Origin: Chrysophaeum taylorii
Taxonomy: Eukaryota > Sar > Pelagophyceae > Pelagomonadales > Pelagomonadaceae
DNA length: 64,000 nt
Assembly (NCBI GenBank): GCA_029834535.1
Contig: JAQMWT010000555.1
Location: forward strand, 1-64,000
Reading direction: 5' to 3'
The stretch's first letter is position 1; the number at the start of each line of letters is the position of its first letter. Both the position numbers and the translations under genes were made by a program. Below the pieces are notes generated by a model. The model was not told the DNA's origin and searched no databases. It was given only the letters and a program-made list of their open reading frames with translations. This document shows positions 52,638 through 63,423 of this stretch, piece by piece.

Positions 52638-52960
52638 CAGTTCCCAAAGGACTCCACTATCCGCGTCCCGCGTCGACGACGAGATGGCTGTCCAGTCTGC
52701 CGAAGTTGAGCGAGTCTGCAAGCGCTCATCCACACCAAGACGCGAACCCGCCTTCTGACGAGCTCGGCGGCTTCGTCATGCAGCAGACGCTGAAGGACGA
52801 GCCCCCCCCTCGAGGTCGGGCGACTACGAAGACCCAGCCGCAGTCGCCGATGACGTTTCCTTCGTCGCCGCAGTGCTCGACCATTTCCGAATTACATTTT
52901 GGCTCTTCACCAAAACCCTCAAACCCTCAAGCGCATACCCCCCCCCTCTTTATTTAGCAG
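52638..52960 (+). repeat. Element B, copy 2, right half
   Basis: Resumes element B at the place corresponding to 10,956: ttcccaaag, gatg.ctgtccagtctgcc, cgagctcggcg, tcatgcagcagacgctga and ccgcagtcgccgatgacg are shared with 10,956-11,280. Confidence 0.65.
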
Positions 52961-52969
52961 TCCTAACTA

Positions 52970-53148
52970 CTATCGACAGATGTTTGTCTGTTTGTTTGTT
53001 TGTTTGTTTGTTTGTCTGTCTTTAAATGTCGACTGCTAAGAGGGGGGGGGGTGTGTGGGGAGCATGAAGGATGTGGGTGGGTTTGTGTGTTTGTCTGTCT
53101 TTAAATGTCGACTGCTAAGAGGGGGGGGGGGTGTGTGGGGAGTCCCTC
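52970..53148. repeat. Satellite, inverted copy
   Basis: (TGTTTGTT)n run followed by two units with ctttaaatgtcgactgctaa and a G8-G10 run; inverted relative to 31,872-32,060. Confidence 0.9.
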
Positions 53149-53169
53149 GATTTAGGGTAAGGATCAGGT

Positions 53170-53760
53170 AGGCGCGAGAGCCAGACAGTGATCCTCCAAG
53201 ACGTCTACGGCGACCTCGCAGACTATTTCCACGACCCGCGGCGGCTCTTTCAGCGCGCCATTCTCACGCCCCGTCGAAACGATGTTGTCGATGCTGACAA
53301 CGCCGCGCGCATGACCGCGGCCTTTTTTTCCCGGAGACGAGGCGTCGGAGTTCTTTTCGGCCAACTAGGTTGGATCGGAAGACGACGCTTCGCTCTTTAC
53401 AGTCGAGTTTTCAACTCCCTGACAACCAACGGCATGCTGACTTTGATCGCGAGCTTAAAGTCTTCGCAACCTCGACCCGTCGCACGGCCACTGCAACGGT
53501 ACCAGATACATGATCGATCGTGTCCTGTCACCGAGGCTCCTCCAACCTGGATCCCTTAAGGCCCGCCGACGCCAAACGATCACCAAGAGCCAGGGCCAGA
53601 CGCCCCGCGAGGTCGGCGTCCTCTTGCCCAAACCCGTCTTCTGCCACGTCCAGCTCTACGTGGCTCTCTGTCGATCGGCAACCCCGAGGATAAACTCATC
53701 TGGGTCGACGACTCCACCCTACCCCACACGTGCTGCGCAATACCGATAAGCCCCCTCCTG
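53170..53760 (+). pseudogene. Helitron-type PIF1 helicase, C-terminal fragment (copy 2)
   Basis: Inverted counterpart of 31,240-31,820. Plus frame 53,188-53,559 reads VYGDLADYFHDPRRLFQRAI then LTPRRNDVVDADN, and FNSLTTNGM. After a frame change, 53,560-53,690 gives RRQTITKSQGQTPREVGVLL then PKPVFCHVQLYVALCRSA, the last two helicase motifs ('TINKSQGQT' and 'GQLYVALSR') that identify PIF1-like Helitron helicases. The Rep nuclease and N-terminal helicase motifs are missing. The frame break near 53,510 excludes a functional product. Confidence 0.8.
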
Positions 53761-53774
53761 GCGTCTACACGCGC

Positions 53775-54100
53775 ACTGTAGGTGGACTTACTGGGACCAG
53801 GTGAACTTACTGGGGTTTGCGATTGGGACTAGGTGAAGTGAGTGACCAGGTGAAACTGGGACCAGGTGAGCATACTGGGGTTTTTAGAGTAAAGGGTTTT
53901 TAGAGTAAACTCAAAGGTTGGCGGCGCGTGCGGATCAAAGCAGCTTAGATTGGCGGAGGCGAGAGCGACGAGCTCAAAGGAGTTGGTGTGAGCTAGGTGA
54001 ACTTCCTGACCAGGTGAACTTATATGAAACTTACTGGGACCAGGTGAACTTACTGGGGTTAGAGATTGGGACTAGGTGAACTTACTGGCCTGCACTTGTC
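53775..54100. repeat. Irregular GTGAACTTACTGGG array, inverted copy
   Basis: About ten units of ccaggtgaacttactggg and variants; inverted relative to 30,860-31,205. It includes one exact internal duplication, gggtttttagagtaaa, at about 53,878-53,911. Confidence 0.8.
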
Positions 54101-54189
54101 GACCTTTAAAAAAAAAACCCTGATCTTTGTTTGAGTCTGACGCCGTTGTATGAAGAAGCCAACGGAACCTTTTAGCACTGTTCGACACT

Positions 54190-55144
54190 GAGGGAGCTGC
54201 TTCAACAGTCAACCATCCTAACACAAGGATCAGCCTGCTAGCCTGCCGCATACGTGTCTACATTTTTCGAAGAGGGAGCGTCCTTGGGGGTGGTGGTGTC
54301 GAAGAGTTGGGCGCGGAACCTTGATGACCTGGTGCCAGTCGAAGACTTTGCGGCGTTTTCGTGTTGGTTTTCAAAGCTCTGATGTTGCAGAGGAAGTAGT
54401 TCCGGGGTTCCCGAGGGCACAGGAACATTCGCAGGCTTCTTTCTCTTGTTGTTCTTCACCACAGAGAAGGCGCACGGATGCTCCACCCTTTGAGCTGTCA
54501 GCCATACTCCTCGTCGGATTCTTGCGTCACATTGTTTGCGCGGTAGCGACATCAGGACTATTGCAGCCTTGGGCTTTAAGCAAGTGCAGTTGCAAACACT
54601 TGCAGCCTGGCCCGGAGGTAAGAGTCCTGCTCTTGCTCGCCGTCGAGCGCGCCCCACTCAAAAAAAGGAATGTGAGCAACCTCCCAGCCAAGCCGCCGCA
54701 ACAGTCGGGACTTGAAGCGCGTAGAGCCGTTCTCGACTCTCGATCTCTTGAGGTAGTGGTGTGGCCCGTCGACTTCGACCGCGCGCTTGGTGACAGGTTG
54801 AGCCATGTCGAGCGACAAGCCTTCTTCGGTCACGTGCTCGAAGACGTGCGGCGTCCAGCCAACTCGGTCGAGCGCGGTCGCAACGTCGCGCTGGAGTTGG
54901 GACGGTGATGGGTTCCAACGTTGATACGCCGCCTTGAGTATTTCCTGGTGGTTTGACAGCGGGGAGCTCCGGTCGGGCCATTCGAGTTGAAAGTGCAACG
55001 AAGCAAGGTGGAGCTGGGACAGTCCGCGATCATCGAGGGTGTCCAAATCGGTGACAGCGATGTGGGCGAGCTCTGAAAAAATCGCGGGGTCCTTTTTCCA
55101 GTCGACGCAGGCAAATGCCCACGCAGTGTTGGCGAGGTCCTGCG
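54190..55144. repeat. Segmental duplication unit (with 63,025-64,000)
   Basis: Covers the 3' flank and C-terminal coding part of RAP2. It is nearly identical to 63,025-64,000, with small indels in the flank (for example around 54,395-54,480 versus 63,235-63,320). The duplication is direct and runs off the window end. 54,101-54,575 has no other gene I can support. Confidence 0.9.
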
Positions 55145-58100
55145 GTTTAAATTCGTCGAGCCGCGAAGGAGCCACGCCGGCCATCGCCACGAATAGCTGA
55201 GGCGCCTTGATGCCCGCCGTCGCGAACGCCCACGCTGTGTTGGCGAGGTTCTGCGGATTGAATTCCCCCAGCAGTGAAGGGGCTACGCCAGCAATCGCCG
55301 CGAAGAGTTGAGGTGCCTCGATACCCGCTGTCGCAAAGGCCCACGCTGTGTTGGCGAGGTTCTGCGGATTGAACTCGCCCAGCCGCGAAGGGGCCGCGTC
55401 AGCAATCGCCGCGAAGATCTGAGGTGAATCGATACGTGCCGTCGCGAAGGCCCACGCTGTGTTGGCGAGGTTCTGCGAATTGAACTCGCCCACCACCGAA
55501 GGAGGCGCGTCGGCAATCGCCGCGAAGAGCTGAGGTGCCTCGACATCCGCCGTCGCAAAGGCCCACGCCGTGTTGGCGAGGTTCTGCGGATTGAATTCCC
55601 CCAGCAGTGAAGGAGCCGCCTCGGCAATCGCCGCGAAGAGCTGAGGTGAGTCAAAACGCGCCGTCGCGAAGGCCCACGCCGTGTTGGCGAGGTCCTGCGA
55701 ATTGAACTCGCCCAGCCGCAAGAGAGCCGCTTCGGCGAATGCCGCGAAGAGCTGAGGTACATCGATGCGCGCCGACGCGAACGCCCACGCCATGTTGGCG
55801 AGGTTCTGCGGAGTGAACTCGCCCAGCCGCGAAGTGGCCGCGTCAGCGATCGCCACGAAGAGTCCAGGTGCCTCGATACCCGCCGTCGCGAATGCCCAGG
55901 TCGTGTTGACGAGCTCTTGTGGTTTGAATTCGCCCAGCCGCGAAGTAGCCGCGCCGGCGATCGCCGCGAAGAGCTGAGATACCTCGATGCGCGCCGTCGC
56001 GAAGGCCCACGCAGTGTTGGCGAGGTTCTGCGGATTGAACTCGCCCAGCCGTAAAGGAGCCGCGCCGGCGATCGCCGTGAAGAGCAGAGGTGCCTCGACG
56101 CCCGCCGTCGCGAAGGCCCACACGATGTTGGCGAGGTTCTGCGGACTGAACTCGCCCAGCCGCGAATTGGCCGCGCCGGCGATCGCCGCGAAGAGCTGAG
56201 GCACCTCGATGCGTGCCGTCGCGAACGCCCACGCGGTGTTGGCGAGGTTCTGCGGATTGAACTCGCCAAGCCGTAAAGGAGCCGCACCGGCGATCGCCGT
56301 GAAGAGCAGAGGTGCCTCGATGCCCGCCGTCGCGAAGGCCCACGCGATGTTGGCGAGGTTCTGCGGACTGAACTCGCCCAGCCGAGAAGGAAAAGCGCCG
56401 GCGATCGCCGCGAAGAGCAGAGGTGCCTCGATGCCTGCCGTCGCGAAGGCCCACGCGGTGTTGGCGAGGTCCTGCGGATTGAACTCGCCCAGCCGCGAAG
56501 GTGCCGCGCCGGCGATCGCCGCGAAGAGCTGAGGTGCCTCGACGCGCGCCGTCGCAAAGGCCCACGCGATGTTGGCGAGGTTCTGCGGACTGAACTCGCC
56601 GAGCCGCGAAGGAGTGGCGCCGGCGATTGCCGCGAAGAGCAGAGGTGCCTCGATGCCCGCCGTCGCAAAGGCCCACGCTGTGTTGGCAAGCTCCTGCGGA
56701 TTGAACTCCCCCAGCCGCGACGAAGTCGCGCCGGCGATCGCCGCGAAGAGGTGAGGTGAGTCAAAACGCGCCGTCGCGAAGGCCCACGCGGTGTTGGAGA
56801 GATTCTGCGGACGGAACTCGCCCAGCCGCGAAGGGGCCGCGTCAGCAATCGCCGCAAAGAGCCGATGTGCCTCTACACCCGCTTTCGCGAAGGCCCACGC
56901 GGTGTTGGCGAGGTTCTGCGGATTGAACTCGCCCAGCCGCAAAGGGGCCGCGCCAGCAATCGCCGCAAAGAGCCGAGGTGCCTCTATACCCGCCTTGGCG
57001 AACGCCCACGCCGTCTGAGCGAGCTCCTGCGGATTGAACTCGCCCAGGCGCGGAGCAGCCGCGCCAGCAATCGCCGCAAAGAGCTGAGGTGCCTCGATGC
57101 CCGCCGTCGCGTAAGCCCACGCCGTGTTAACGAGATCCTGCGGTTTAAATTCGCTCAGCCGCGACGGAACCGCGCCGGCGATCGCCGCGAAGAGCTGAGG
57201 TGCCTCGACACGCGCCGTCGCAAAGGCCCACCCCGTGTTGGCGAGCTCCTGCGGATTGAACTCCCCCAGCCGCGATGAAGCCGCGCCGGCGATCGCCGCG
57301 AAGAGCTGAGGTGCCTCTACACCCGCCTTCGCGAAGGCCCACGCGGTGTTGGCGAGGTTCTGCGGATTGAACTCGCCCAGCCGCGAAGGGGCCGCGTCAG
57401 CAATCGCCGCGAAGAGCCGAGGTGCCTCTATACCAGCCTTGGCGAACGCCCACGCCGTCTGTGCGAGCTCCTGCGGATTGAACTCGTCAAGCCGCGAAGG
57501 AGCCACGTCGGCGATCGCCGCAAAGAGCTGAGGTGCCTCGATGCCCGCCGTCGCGTAAGCCCACGCCGTGTTCGCGAGATCCTGCGGTTTGAACTCGCCC
57601 AGAAGCGAAAGAGCCGCGCTAGCAATCGCCGCGAAGAGCTGAGGTGCCGCGACGCCCGCCTTCGCGAAGGCCCACGCAGTGTTTGCAAGGCTCTGCGGAT
57701 TAAACTCGCGAATGCAGCGCCGACAAGCGTCTGCGAGGGCCATCACGCGGCGATCCCGTTGCACGTCGCGGCGGTCTCCAAACTTGGCGACGCGGTGCGC
57801 CGCGGTCGCCAAATTCCGAGCGCTGAATTTATGGCCTTGAGCCACAAAGAGCGAGAGAATCATCTCGGGAGTCGCACCGCGGTCCGTCATCTGCTTCCCC
57901 CACTGCACTTGTTGCCATCGCGGTGCCTCGGCACTTCTGGCTCGCGCGCGGCTCGCGTCTGCGCAGCGACGGTCGTCGCGGCCGGCGTCGCCGCGGCGTC
58001 CTTGTCGCGCTGGCGAACGAAAACGGTGCGAGTCCCCGGCGCGCCGCCAGTCATCTCGCCCATGGTGTTCTTCGTACCTCCAGCTTTGGCGTCCGTAGTT

Positions 58101-58286
58101 GTTTGATAACGGCGAGTCGTCGCGTCGCCTCCAAGTAGTTGTCGTCTCCCAGTCCCCACCTCGTGGACGGATTTTATCATCGCTACGCCCCGAGTCCACC
58201 ATCAGTCGACGGCGAGGCGATGGCTCGTCGACGCGCCGATTCCGATCGTCGTCGTGGCGCCTTCTCCTTCCACTGTGCCGATGCAT
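54576..58286 (-). CDS. OPR-like repeat protein with C-terminal RAP domain, 24 repeats (RAP2)
   Basis: Intact, intronless protein of 1,236 residues from the Met at 58,286. The frame is open to 58,409, but the extra 41 codons fall in satellite-like sequence, and 58,286 aligns with the RAP1 start (MHRHSGRRRRHDDDRNRRVD). Order: an Arg/Asp-rich N-terminus (about 1-140), the conserved leader WQQVQWGKQMTDRGATPEMI, 24 units of 37 residues (FNPQNLANTAWAFATAGIEA plus PQLFAAIAGAAPSRLGE), the last one diverged (AWAFACVDWKKDP), then a linker and a RAP domain with VEVDGPHHYLKRSRVE and RLLRRLGWEVAHIPFFEW. By family knowledge it probably binds organelle RNA in a sequence-specific manner; repeat number would set RNA footprint. 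It differs from RAP1 mainly in repeat number. Confidence 0.9.
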   Translation of the reverse strand: MHRHSGRRRRHDDDRNRRVDEPSPRRRLMVDSGRSDDKIRPRGGDWETTTTWRRRDDSPLSNNYGRQSWRYEEHHGRDDWRRAGDSHRFRSPARQGRRGDAGRDDRRCADASRARARSAEAPRWQQVQWGKQMTDRGATPEMILSLFVAQGHKFSARNLATAAHRVAKFGDRRDVQRDRRVMALADACRRCIREFNPQSLANTAWAFAKAGVAAPQLFAAIASAALSLLGEFKPQDLANTAWAYATAGIEAPQLFAAIADVAPSRLDEFNPQELAQTAWAFAKAGIEAPRLFAAIADAAPSRLGEFNPQNLANTAWAFAKAGVEAPQLFAAIAGAASSRLGEFNPQELANTGWAFATARVEAPQLFAAIAGAVPSRLSEFKPQDLVNTAWAYATAGIEAPQLFAAIAGAAAPRLGEFNPQELAQTAWAFAKAGIEAPRLFAAIAGAAPLRLGEFNPQNLANTAWAFAKAGVEAHRLFAAIADAAPSRLGEFRPQNLSNTAWAFATARFDSPHLFAAIAGATSSRLGEFNPQELANTAWAFATAGIEAPLLFAAIAGATPSRLGEFSPQNLANIAWAFATARVEAPQLFAAIAGAAPSRLGEFNPQDLANTAWAFATAGIEAPLLFAAIAGAFPSRLGEFSPQNLANIAWAFATAGIEAPLLFTAIAGAAPLRLGEFNPQNLANTAWAFATARIEVPQLFAAIAGAANSRLGEFSPQNLANIVWAFATAGVEAPLLFTAIAGAAPLRLGEFNPQNLANTAWAFATARIEVSQLFAAIAGAATSRLGEFKPQELVNTTWAFATAGIEAPGLFVAIADAATSRLGEFTPQNLANMAWAFASARIDVPQLFAAFAEAALLRLGEFNSQDLANTAWAFATARFDSPQLFAAIAEAAPSLLGEFNPQNLANTAWAFATADVEAPQLFAAIADAPPSVVGEFNSQNLANTAWAFATARIDSPQIFAAIADAAPSRLGEFNPQNLANTAWAFATAGIEAPQLFAAIAGVAPSLLGEFNPQNLANTAWAFATAGIKAPQLFVAMAGVAPSRLDEFKPQDLANTAWAFACVDWKKDPAIFSELAHIAVTDLDTLDDRGLSQLHLASLHFQLEWPDRSSPLSNHQEILKAAYQRWNPSPSQLQRDVATALDRVGWTPHVFEHVTEEGLSLDMAQPVTKRAVEVDGPHHYLKRSRVENGSTRFKSRLLRRLGWEVAHIPFFEWGALDGEQEQDSYLRARLQVFATALA
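55085..57705 (-). repeat. 111-bp coding tandem repeats in RAP2
   Basis: Twenty-four consecutive in-frame units. Pairs with period 4 (units 2-4 versus 6-8) and period 2 (units 12-13, 13-14 versus 15-16) are more alike than neighbours, showing block duplications. Confidence 0.9.
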
Positions 58287-58362
58287 CACGACCTCCGCTG
58301 TCAGCTCAACCTTTTCTAAATCCTTACCCTGTGGCGAAGGGTTTGAGCCGTGCCCTAAAAAC

Positions 58363-58392
58363 CACCCCCCCCTTAGCAGTCGACCTTCAAAA
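58363..58392. repeat. Single partial satellite unit
   Basis: cccccccttagcagtcgacc followed by ttcaaaaa; same unit as at 31,872-32,060, lying directly upstream of RAP2. Confidence 0.7.
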
Positions 58393-58508
58393 ACCCTTCC
58401 TTCATTCATACTTACAAATTTTCAAATGACCCTTACCCTTTTCCTAGTGACCGGAACCCATTTCAATTTTCGGTACTCTTCAAACGATACCCGTACATAC
58501 ACATATGG

Positions 58509-60870
58509 GAAAAGTCAAGTTTGCAACCACCATATAAGTTAACTAACTAACTAACTTCAGACCTCTCCCGAGCATGGGAGCCAGGCCGGACCGACAGGAG
58601 CCAGTCCGGAATCACGGGCCTGTAGACGAGGAGTCACCGTAAACCCTCAACAAGTTTGGTCACTTCAGTTTGGTCCCCAATCCAGATCTGGACTGACCAA
58701 ACTTATGCGATTAGAGACCAAACATAGGGTTTGCCGACAAAACAAGGCCCGCCGTGATCAAGCTTTAAGCGGTTCTGCATGTCGTCGCGCTGTGACTGAC
58801 TCCGGAGCGTCTTTCGACTTCGAAACGAACGACGAGGAGGACGGTATCGATGCGGGTTTCGTCGTCGCTCAGGTCGCGTGGTGGTAACACGCAGACGTCG
58901 GTTGACCACGGCGCTGAGAAAGAAAACAAGAAGTCGCGTGCCCAGACGAAGGTAAACGACTATGAGAGATCGTCGAGTACGCTGTCGCAGCTCAGAGCAC
59001 GCAAATACGAGGCTCCACTTTTCTCGATCTAACCGAGATGCCAAGTTCAGCATGTGTGTTCTCGAGGCCGACTTGCAGCAGCATCTGATGTTCGACACGG
59101 GCGGCAAGTTGACGGCGCGTACAACAACATGGTCTACAGCGCGACAGCGCTGTCGTTCAAGTGCTATATGCAAGATGCAGCGTTTATGTGCGTGCTGCTC
59201 GTTGTGATGTGCAAGTAGACAATACTGTCACGTGTGCTAAAAGGCACGCCTGCTCTCGGAACCTTCGTGCCGACAAAGATCCAGCTATGGCGCGAAGCAC
59301 TTCTGCGAGGCCGTGTCGGTCCTCATCAAGGGCTTTATGGAGGGCAAGTCAGGCGGCTCTTCTCGGCATATGCGTTTGATAGACATCTGCAACAATGTCA
59401 TCCGCTAAAGGCACGAAACGACGAAGCGGGATCGTTCGCTGTAGTCTGTCATAAATATCGAACTAATAAGGCGCATCCGAATAATCTTGGGCGACGACGA
59501 AACAGCGTGGTATCAGCGTTGTCTTATGCAGGCCTTGTTTGTGGATGTTGTTCTGTGAGTATTCGCATGTTGATGCGTGTGTATGGGCAAACTTGGTGGC
59601 ATTCAATTTGGTGTGATCAAATTTCGAACAATCACATCAAACTTGTCATATTTTAGACTCGTACTGATGATGACTGGGTTAGAATTACAGGGGTGGTGTC
59701 AGCGATCTCTTCCGGAGCGAGGCTGTCGACGTCTTGACATCCCTTCGCGCCGCAGCTCGTATTTGCCGACGTTCTCGTACAGTTCTCGACGGTGCAGCAG
59801 CAGCTCCCGGGGAGATCTTGCGGCAGGGCGGGGTTGTCGAGATGCGCCAGGAGGAGGAGGAGGATAAGGAGGTGTTCACTTACGTTCGTGCGAGTTGTTT
59901 ATGCTGACGTAACGGCACGTGCTCGCGTTGCAGTCCCATGATCAAGCTGGACAGCTAACTCCGGATCGGGTACGCGACGATGAGGAACTCCTGAACGTGG
60001 TCCTGTACGGCCCCGCACAAGTGTGGGACTACAATCTTTGGGTGCTTCAGGGGCGTTGCTCGCGCAGTTTCTCGAGGTCGTCGAGTTTCGCGTTTTAACT
60101 CGACCCCGAGTCGATTATCAATTACGCGCTCCCTCTCGGAGAGAAGATTTTGGGATGCAGAATGGGGTGATCCGTCCGTCTCACGCAGACCATGTAATAA
60201 GTCTGGTGTCCGATGTCCGCTTGTTGTTGAAGAATTACGCACGACCACGGCAACACCACCGTGGTGAGTCGCGGTTTGGGTGGCTTCTACGAACGATGGA
60301 AGGTACGAGAATGGGCCCAGCTTAAGTACGCCAAGCCAAGTGGGAAAAATCTGCTCTCGAGGCCGCGCGTCGCTACCCGCTCTCCTTGCGCGTATCGTCG
60401 CCGCGCTGTCTTAGGATGGATCTCCTTCTAAGGCGGGCGGTCATGGGGGGGTTTGCCCATGCCGCGCGTGTAACGCCACCGTAGATTCTGCTTGGCTGCA
60501 GCACCTAGCTCTCGTCGTTTTTAAAGCATTATTTTCGCAAAACCAAAAGCGCCGCTCACGCGCCCCCTTAAAAAAAAAGCCTCCTTCTTAAGTTTGATTT
60601 AAATAGCCAAAGTTTGGTCAATACTGTGGAAGTTTGAGGAGTAGTGATCAAAAAACTTGTTGACCAAACTTACAAGAAGGTTATGAATCAAACTTGAAGC
60701 GTCGATTGATCAAACTTAATGCAACTTCGGAGGAGTGACACCAAACTTAACTGATCAAACTTCTATTGAAAGTGACCAAACTTGCGAATTTTCCCCCTTA
60801 AACATACATCAAAATCGAGCAACTTGGAAGAAATTGACCAAACTTGTTGTTGACCAAACTTGACCGATCC
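58509..60870 (+). mobile_element. CAAACTTG-motif element (element D), copy 2
   Basis: Inverted copy of 40,834-43,185. It carries an extra ~100 bp near its left end (about 58,535-58,635, after a (AACT)n run) and small indels elsewhere. The right end (60,600-60,870) is the motif-rich terminus, ending ttgaccaaacttgaccgatc. Coding-like pieces KFSMCVLEADLQQHLMFDTG (59,045-59,105) and FDRHLQQCHPLKARND (about 59,370-59,420) correspond to those of copy 1. Frames are broken in different places in the two copies, which could help reconstruct where real coding lies. Confidence 0.6.
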
Positions 60871-63024
60871 CTATTTTTCACTAACGTTTTTGAGTAAATG
60901 CACAACGCTGAAATAAATAATCGGAGGCAAAGAGGCCATTGATTATTAGTGTCCGGTTCCTCTAGTGGGGATGTCTCATTTGAAGAGGAGTCTTGCATGA
61001 AAGGGAGAGACGCGCGACGACGACGATGCGCTCGGCACCAGCAGCGAAGGTGATGTCGTAGATGAATTCGATTATGACGACCAGGCTGCGGTCGCCACGA
61101 GGCGCACGAGGAATGCAACGCGGCACGTCCCGGCGACGCACGTTCCACGATCGAAGAAGCCAAAAACTACGATGCGTCGTTCACGACCACTGGTGAAAAT
61201 GATGCGGTAAACGAATGCGAGGATGACAACCACGGTGCGGCACGACGGGATTAGAAAACGACCGGGCGTCGTCGCCAATTTCTGCGGCGATCGCGATCGC
61301 ATCGCCAGAGTTGGCGTCACAAGCCGAGCGCAGATAATGCGTGGGACTCGCGATCGCGCCGCAGGGCGAAGGCTGCACCATGGCGGGGGCCATCGTCTGT
61401 ATGGGTATCAGACCCGTTTTTGCGGTGCGAACCGCAAGACCCTGGCGCCTAAGTCCGCGAGACAAAGATATCGCGCTATAGTGTGCACACCAAGCACGAG
61501 ATGCTCGCCCTCACACCACCACTTAAAGCGTGCCACAGATATGAACCCCTCTCACCAATGTATGTACAAGACGGGGTGGGATTGAGGACGAGTTGATTTG
61601 TTGTTGCCAGTTGTCTGTCACCGGTTATAGTGCGAGGGAGTGCCAGGTCGTCGCGAGTATCTTGAACTTGCGGATTGCCTTGTTGAGACCACGGCCGTAC
61701 GTGAGACGTGGGGACCCGCGAGGACGCTCGGAGGCGCTAGATCCAGGAGGTGTGAGCATTTTCCGAGTGAGGCGATGCCAGGGAATGCGGGCAACACGCA
61801 TGTATAGACGTATATAGCTCCACACACCAAATCTAGAAAAATGTCAGTAGAGCTCCACATATCATTAAAAAAAGCAGATGTTGGGTAAACATGTCCGCGC
61901 CTCTCAACTCGTCGAATACAATAGAGCGCTCCCTTTTGATTGGCCAAGCGGTAGATTCCCTCCCGATAGCACCTGCGATTGTGGGCCCCAGGTGCGATAC
62001 TTGGCGTGTTGCACACCACCGTGACCGGAAGGGCGACGTCGACATCGTGCTCTCAGGCCATGCCAATTCCCCCTCCAAACTTTTTGCTTGAGTCAATCCT
62101 GACCTGCAAAATCTCATCTCATCTGCCCGAGAAAAACGCGGTCAACCGAGCACGCACAGCAACGAGTCTCCAGCAGACTCCTCTGAGGAAGTCGATCCGA
62201 CTTCTTAATCAAATGCTCCGCAAAACCAACGTAACTCAAGTGCGATTCGCGTCTAATAAATCACCAGCGGCTTTGAAGTCGAGTCGAATTACCCGCGCCT
62301 TTGAGTCTCGCACACGCTAGTGGCACACGCGATATGAATTATCTCCAACTAACCAGAAAGGTCTGCAACCGCCAAATGATGCTGACTACTGTCCTTTCGA
62401 ATGCAAGGGTCATTCATTCAGGGAGAACCGCACCAGACAAACACACGCAGGATCTAACTCTCTCCGATCCATGCAGCATCAAATCCTGGTGCATCTTCTT
62501 CTCGGATGCGCTGTTGTTGATGGTGAGACACACCGACCACTGTACTTTCCCGAGGCTTCTTCTTTGCTGCTAGATCCACCTACATATGTGGTCTTTCCGC
62601 GTTATGATAAACTTATTGCTCAACTGGCCCATCTGCTTCTTAGTCACTCGCTCTTCGCGTGTGCCAGAGGGCGCAGCGCTCATGAATTCGCAGCGAAAAT
62701 TAACCCCATAATAATCGTCGTCGTCACAAAGCCTATGGTAACGTTATTGGATAAGGCGCTGTGGTGTTTTTTACCAGCATCTTACGCGTCGACATAGTAG
62801 TGTAGCACACAAGGCATTGTCACTACTTCGCAATGGCATGCATACCGGAGTTTACATTAATCGCACAATTTTTGCAACACGAAGAATCGCGGTACAACTT
62901 CGGCGCATGCCGGGCTCAACGAGTGGTCATCCGACAATAACACATTCCCACAGCAGGTCAACGCACGCATAATGCATATGTTTTGTGTGGTCACCACGTC
63001 ACGATGCATCTCAGCACTGGTCGA
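60871..63024. other. Region without a confident gene
   Basis: 60,990-61,210 has a short plus-strand acidic/basic piece (EFDYDDQAAVATRRTRNATR). 61,590-62,980 is AT-richer with short frames, for example 62,471-62,797 with a Leu-rich stretch. No motif is recognised, and there is no LTR or TIR pair I can see. Confidence 0.4.
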
Positions 63025-63423
63025 CGCGAAGGTGCTGTTACAACAGCCAACCATCTTAACACAACTCATGATCAACCTGATAGCCTGCCGCATACATTTT
63101 TGAAGAGGGGGCGTCCTTGGGGGTGGTGGTGTCGAGGAGCTGGGCGCGGCACCTTGATGACCTGGTGCCTGTCGAAGACTTTGCGGCGTTTTCGTGTTGG
63201 TTTTCAAAGCTTTGACGTTGCAGAGGAAGTAGTTCCGAAAGCCCCCAACAGTGCCGAAAAATCTAAGGGGGTTCCCTACAGGAACATTCGCAGGCTTCTT
63301 TTTCTTTTTGTTCTTCAACACAGAGAAGGCGCACCCTTTGAGCTGCCAGCCATACTCCTCGTCGGATTCTTGCGTCACATTGTTTGCGCGGTAGCGACAT
63401 CAGGACTATTGCAGCCTTGGGCT

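Noticed and set aside
55283-56857. 524-codon and similar Arg/Ser-rich frames antiparallel or out of frame to the RAP repeats
   Set aside because: They are shadows of the 111-bp repeat, whose length is a multiple of three, so all frames stay open.
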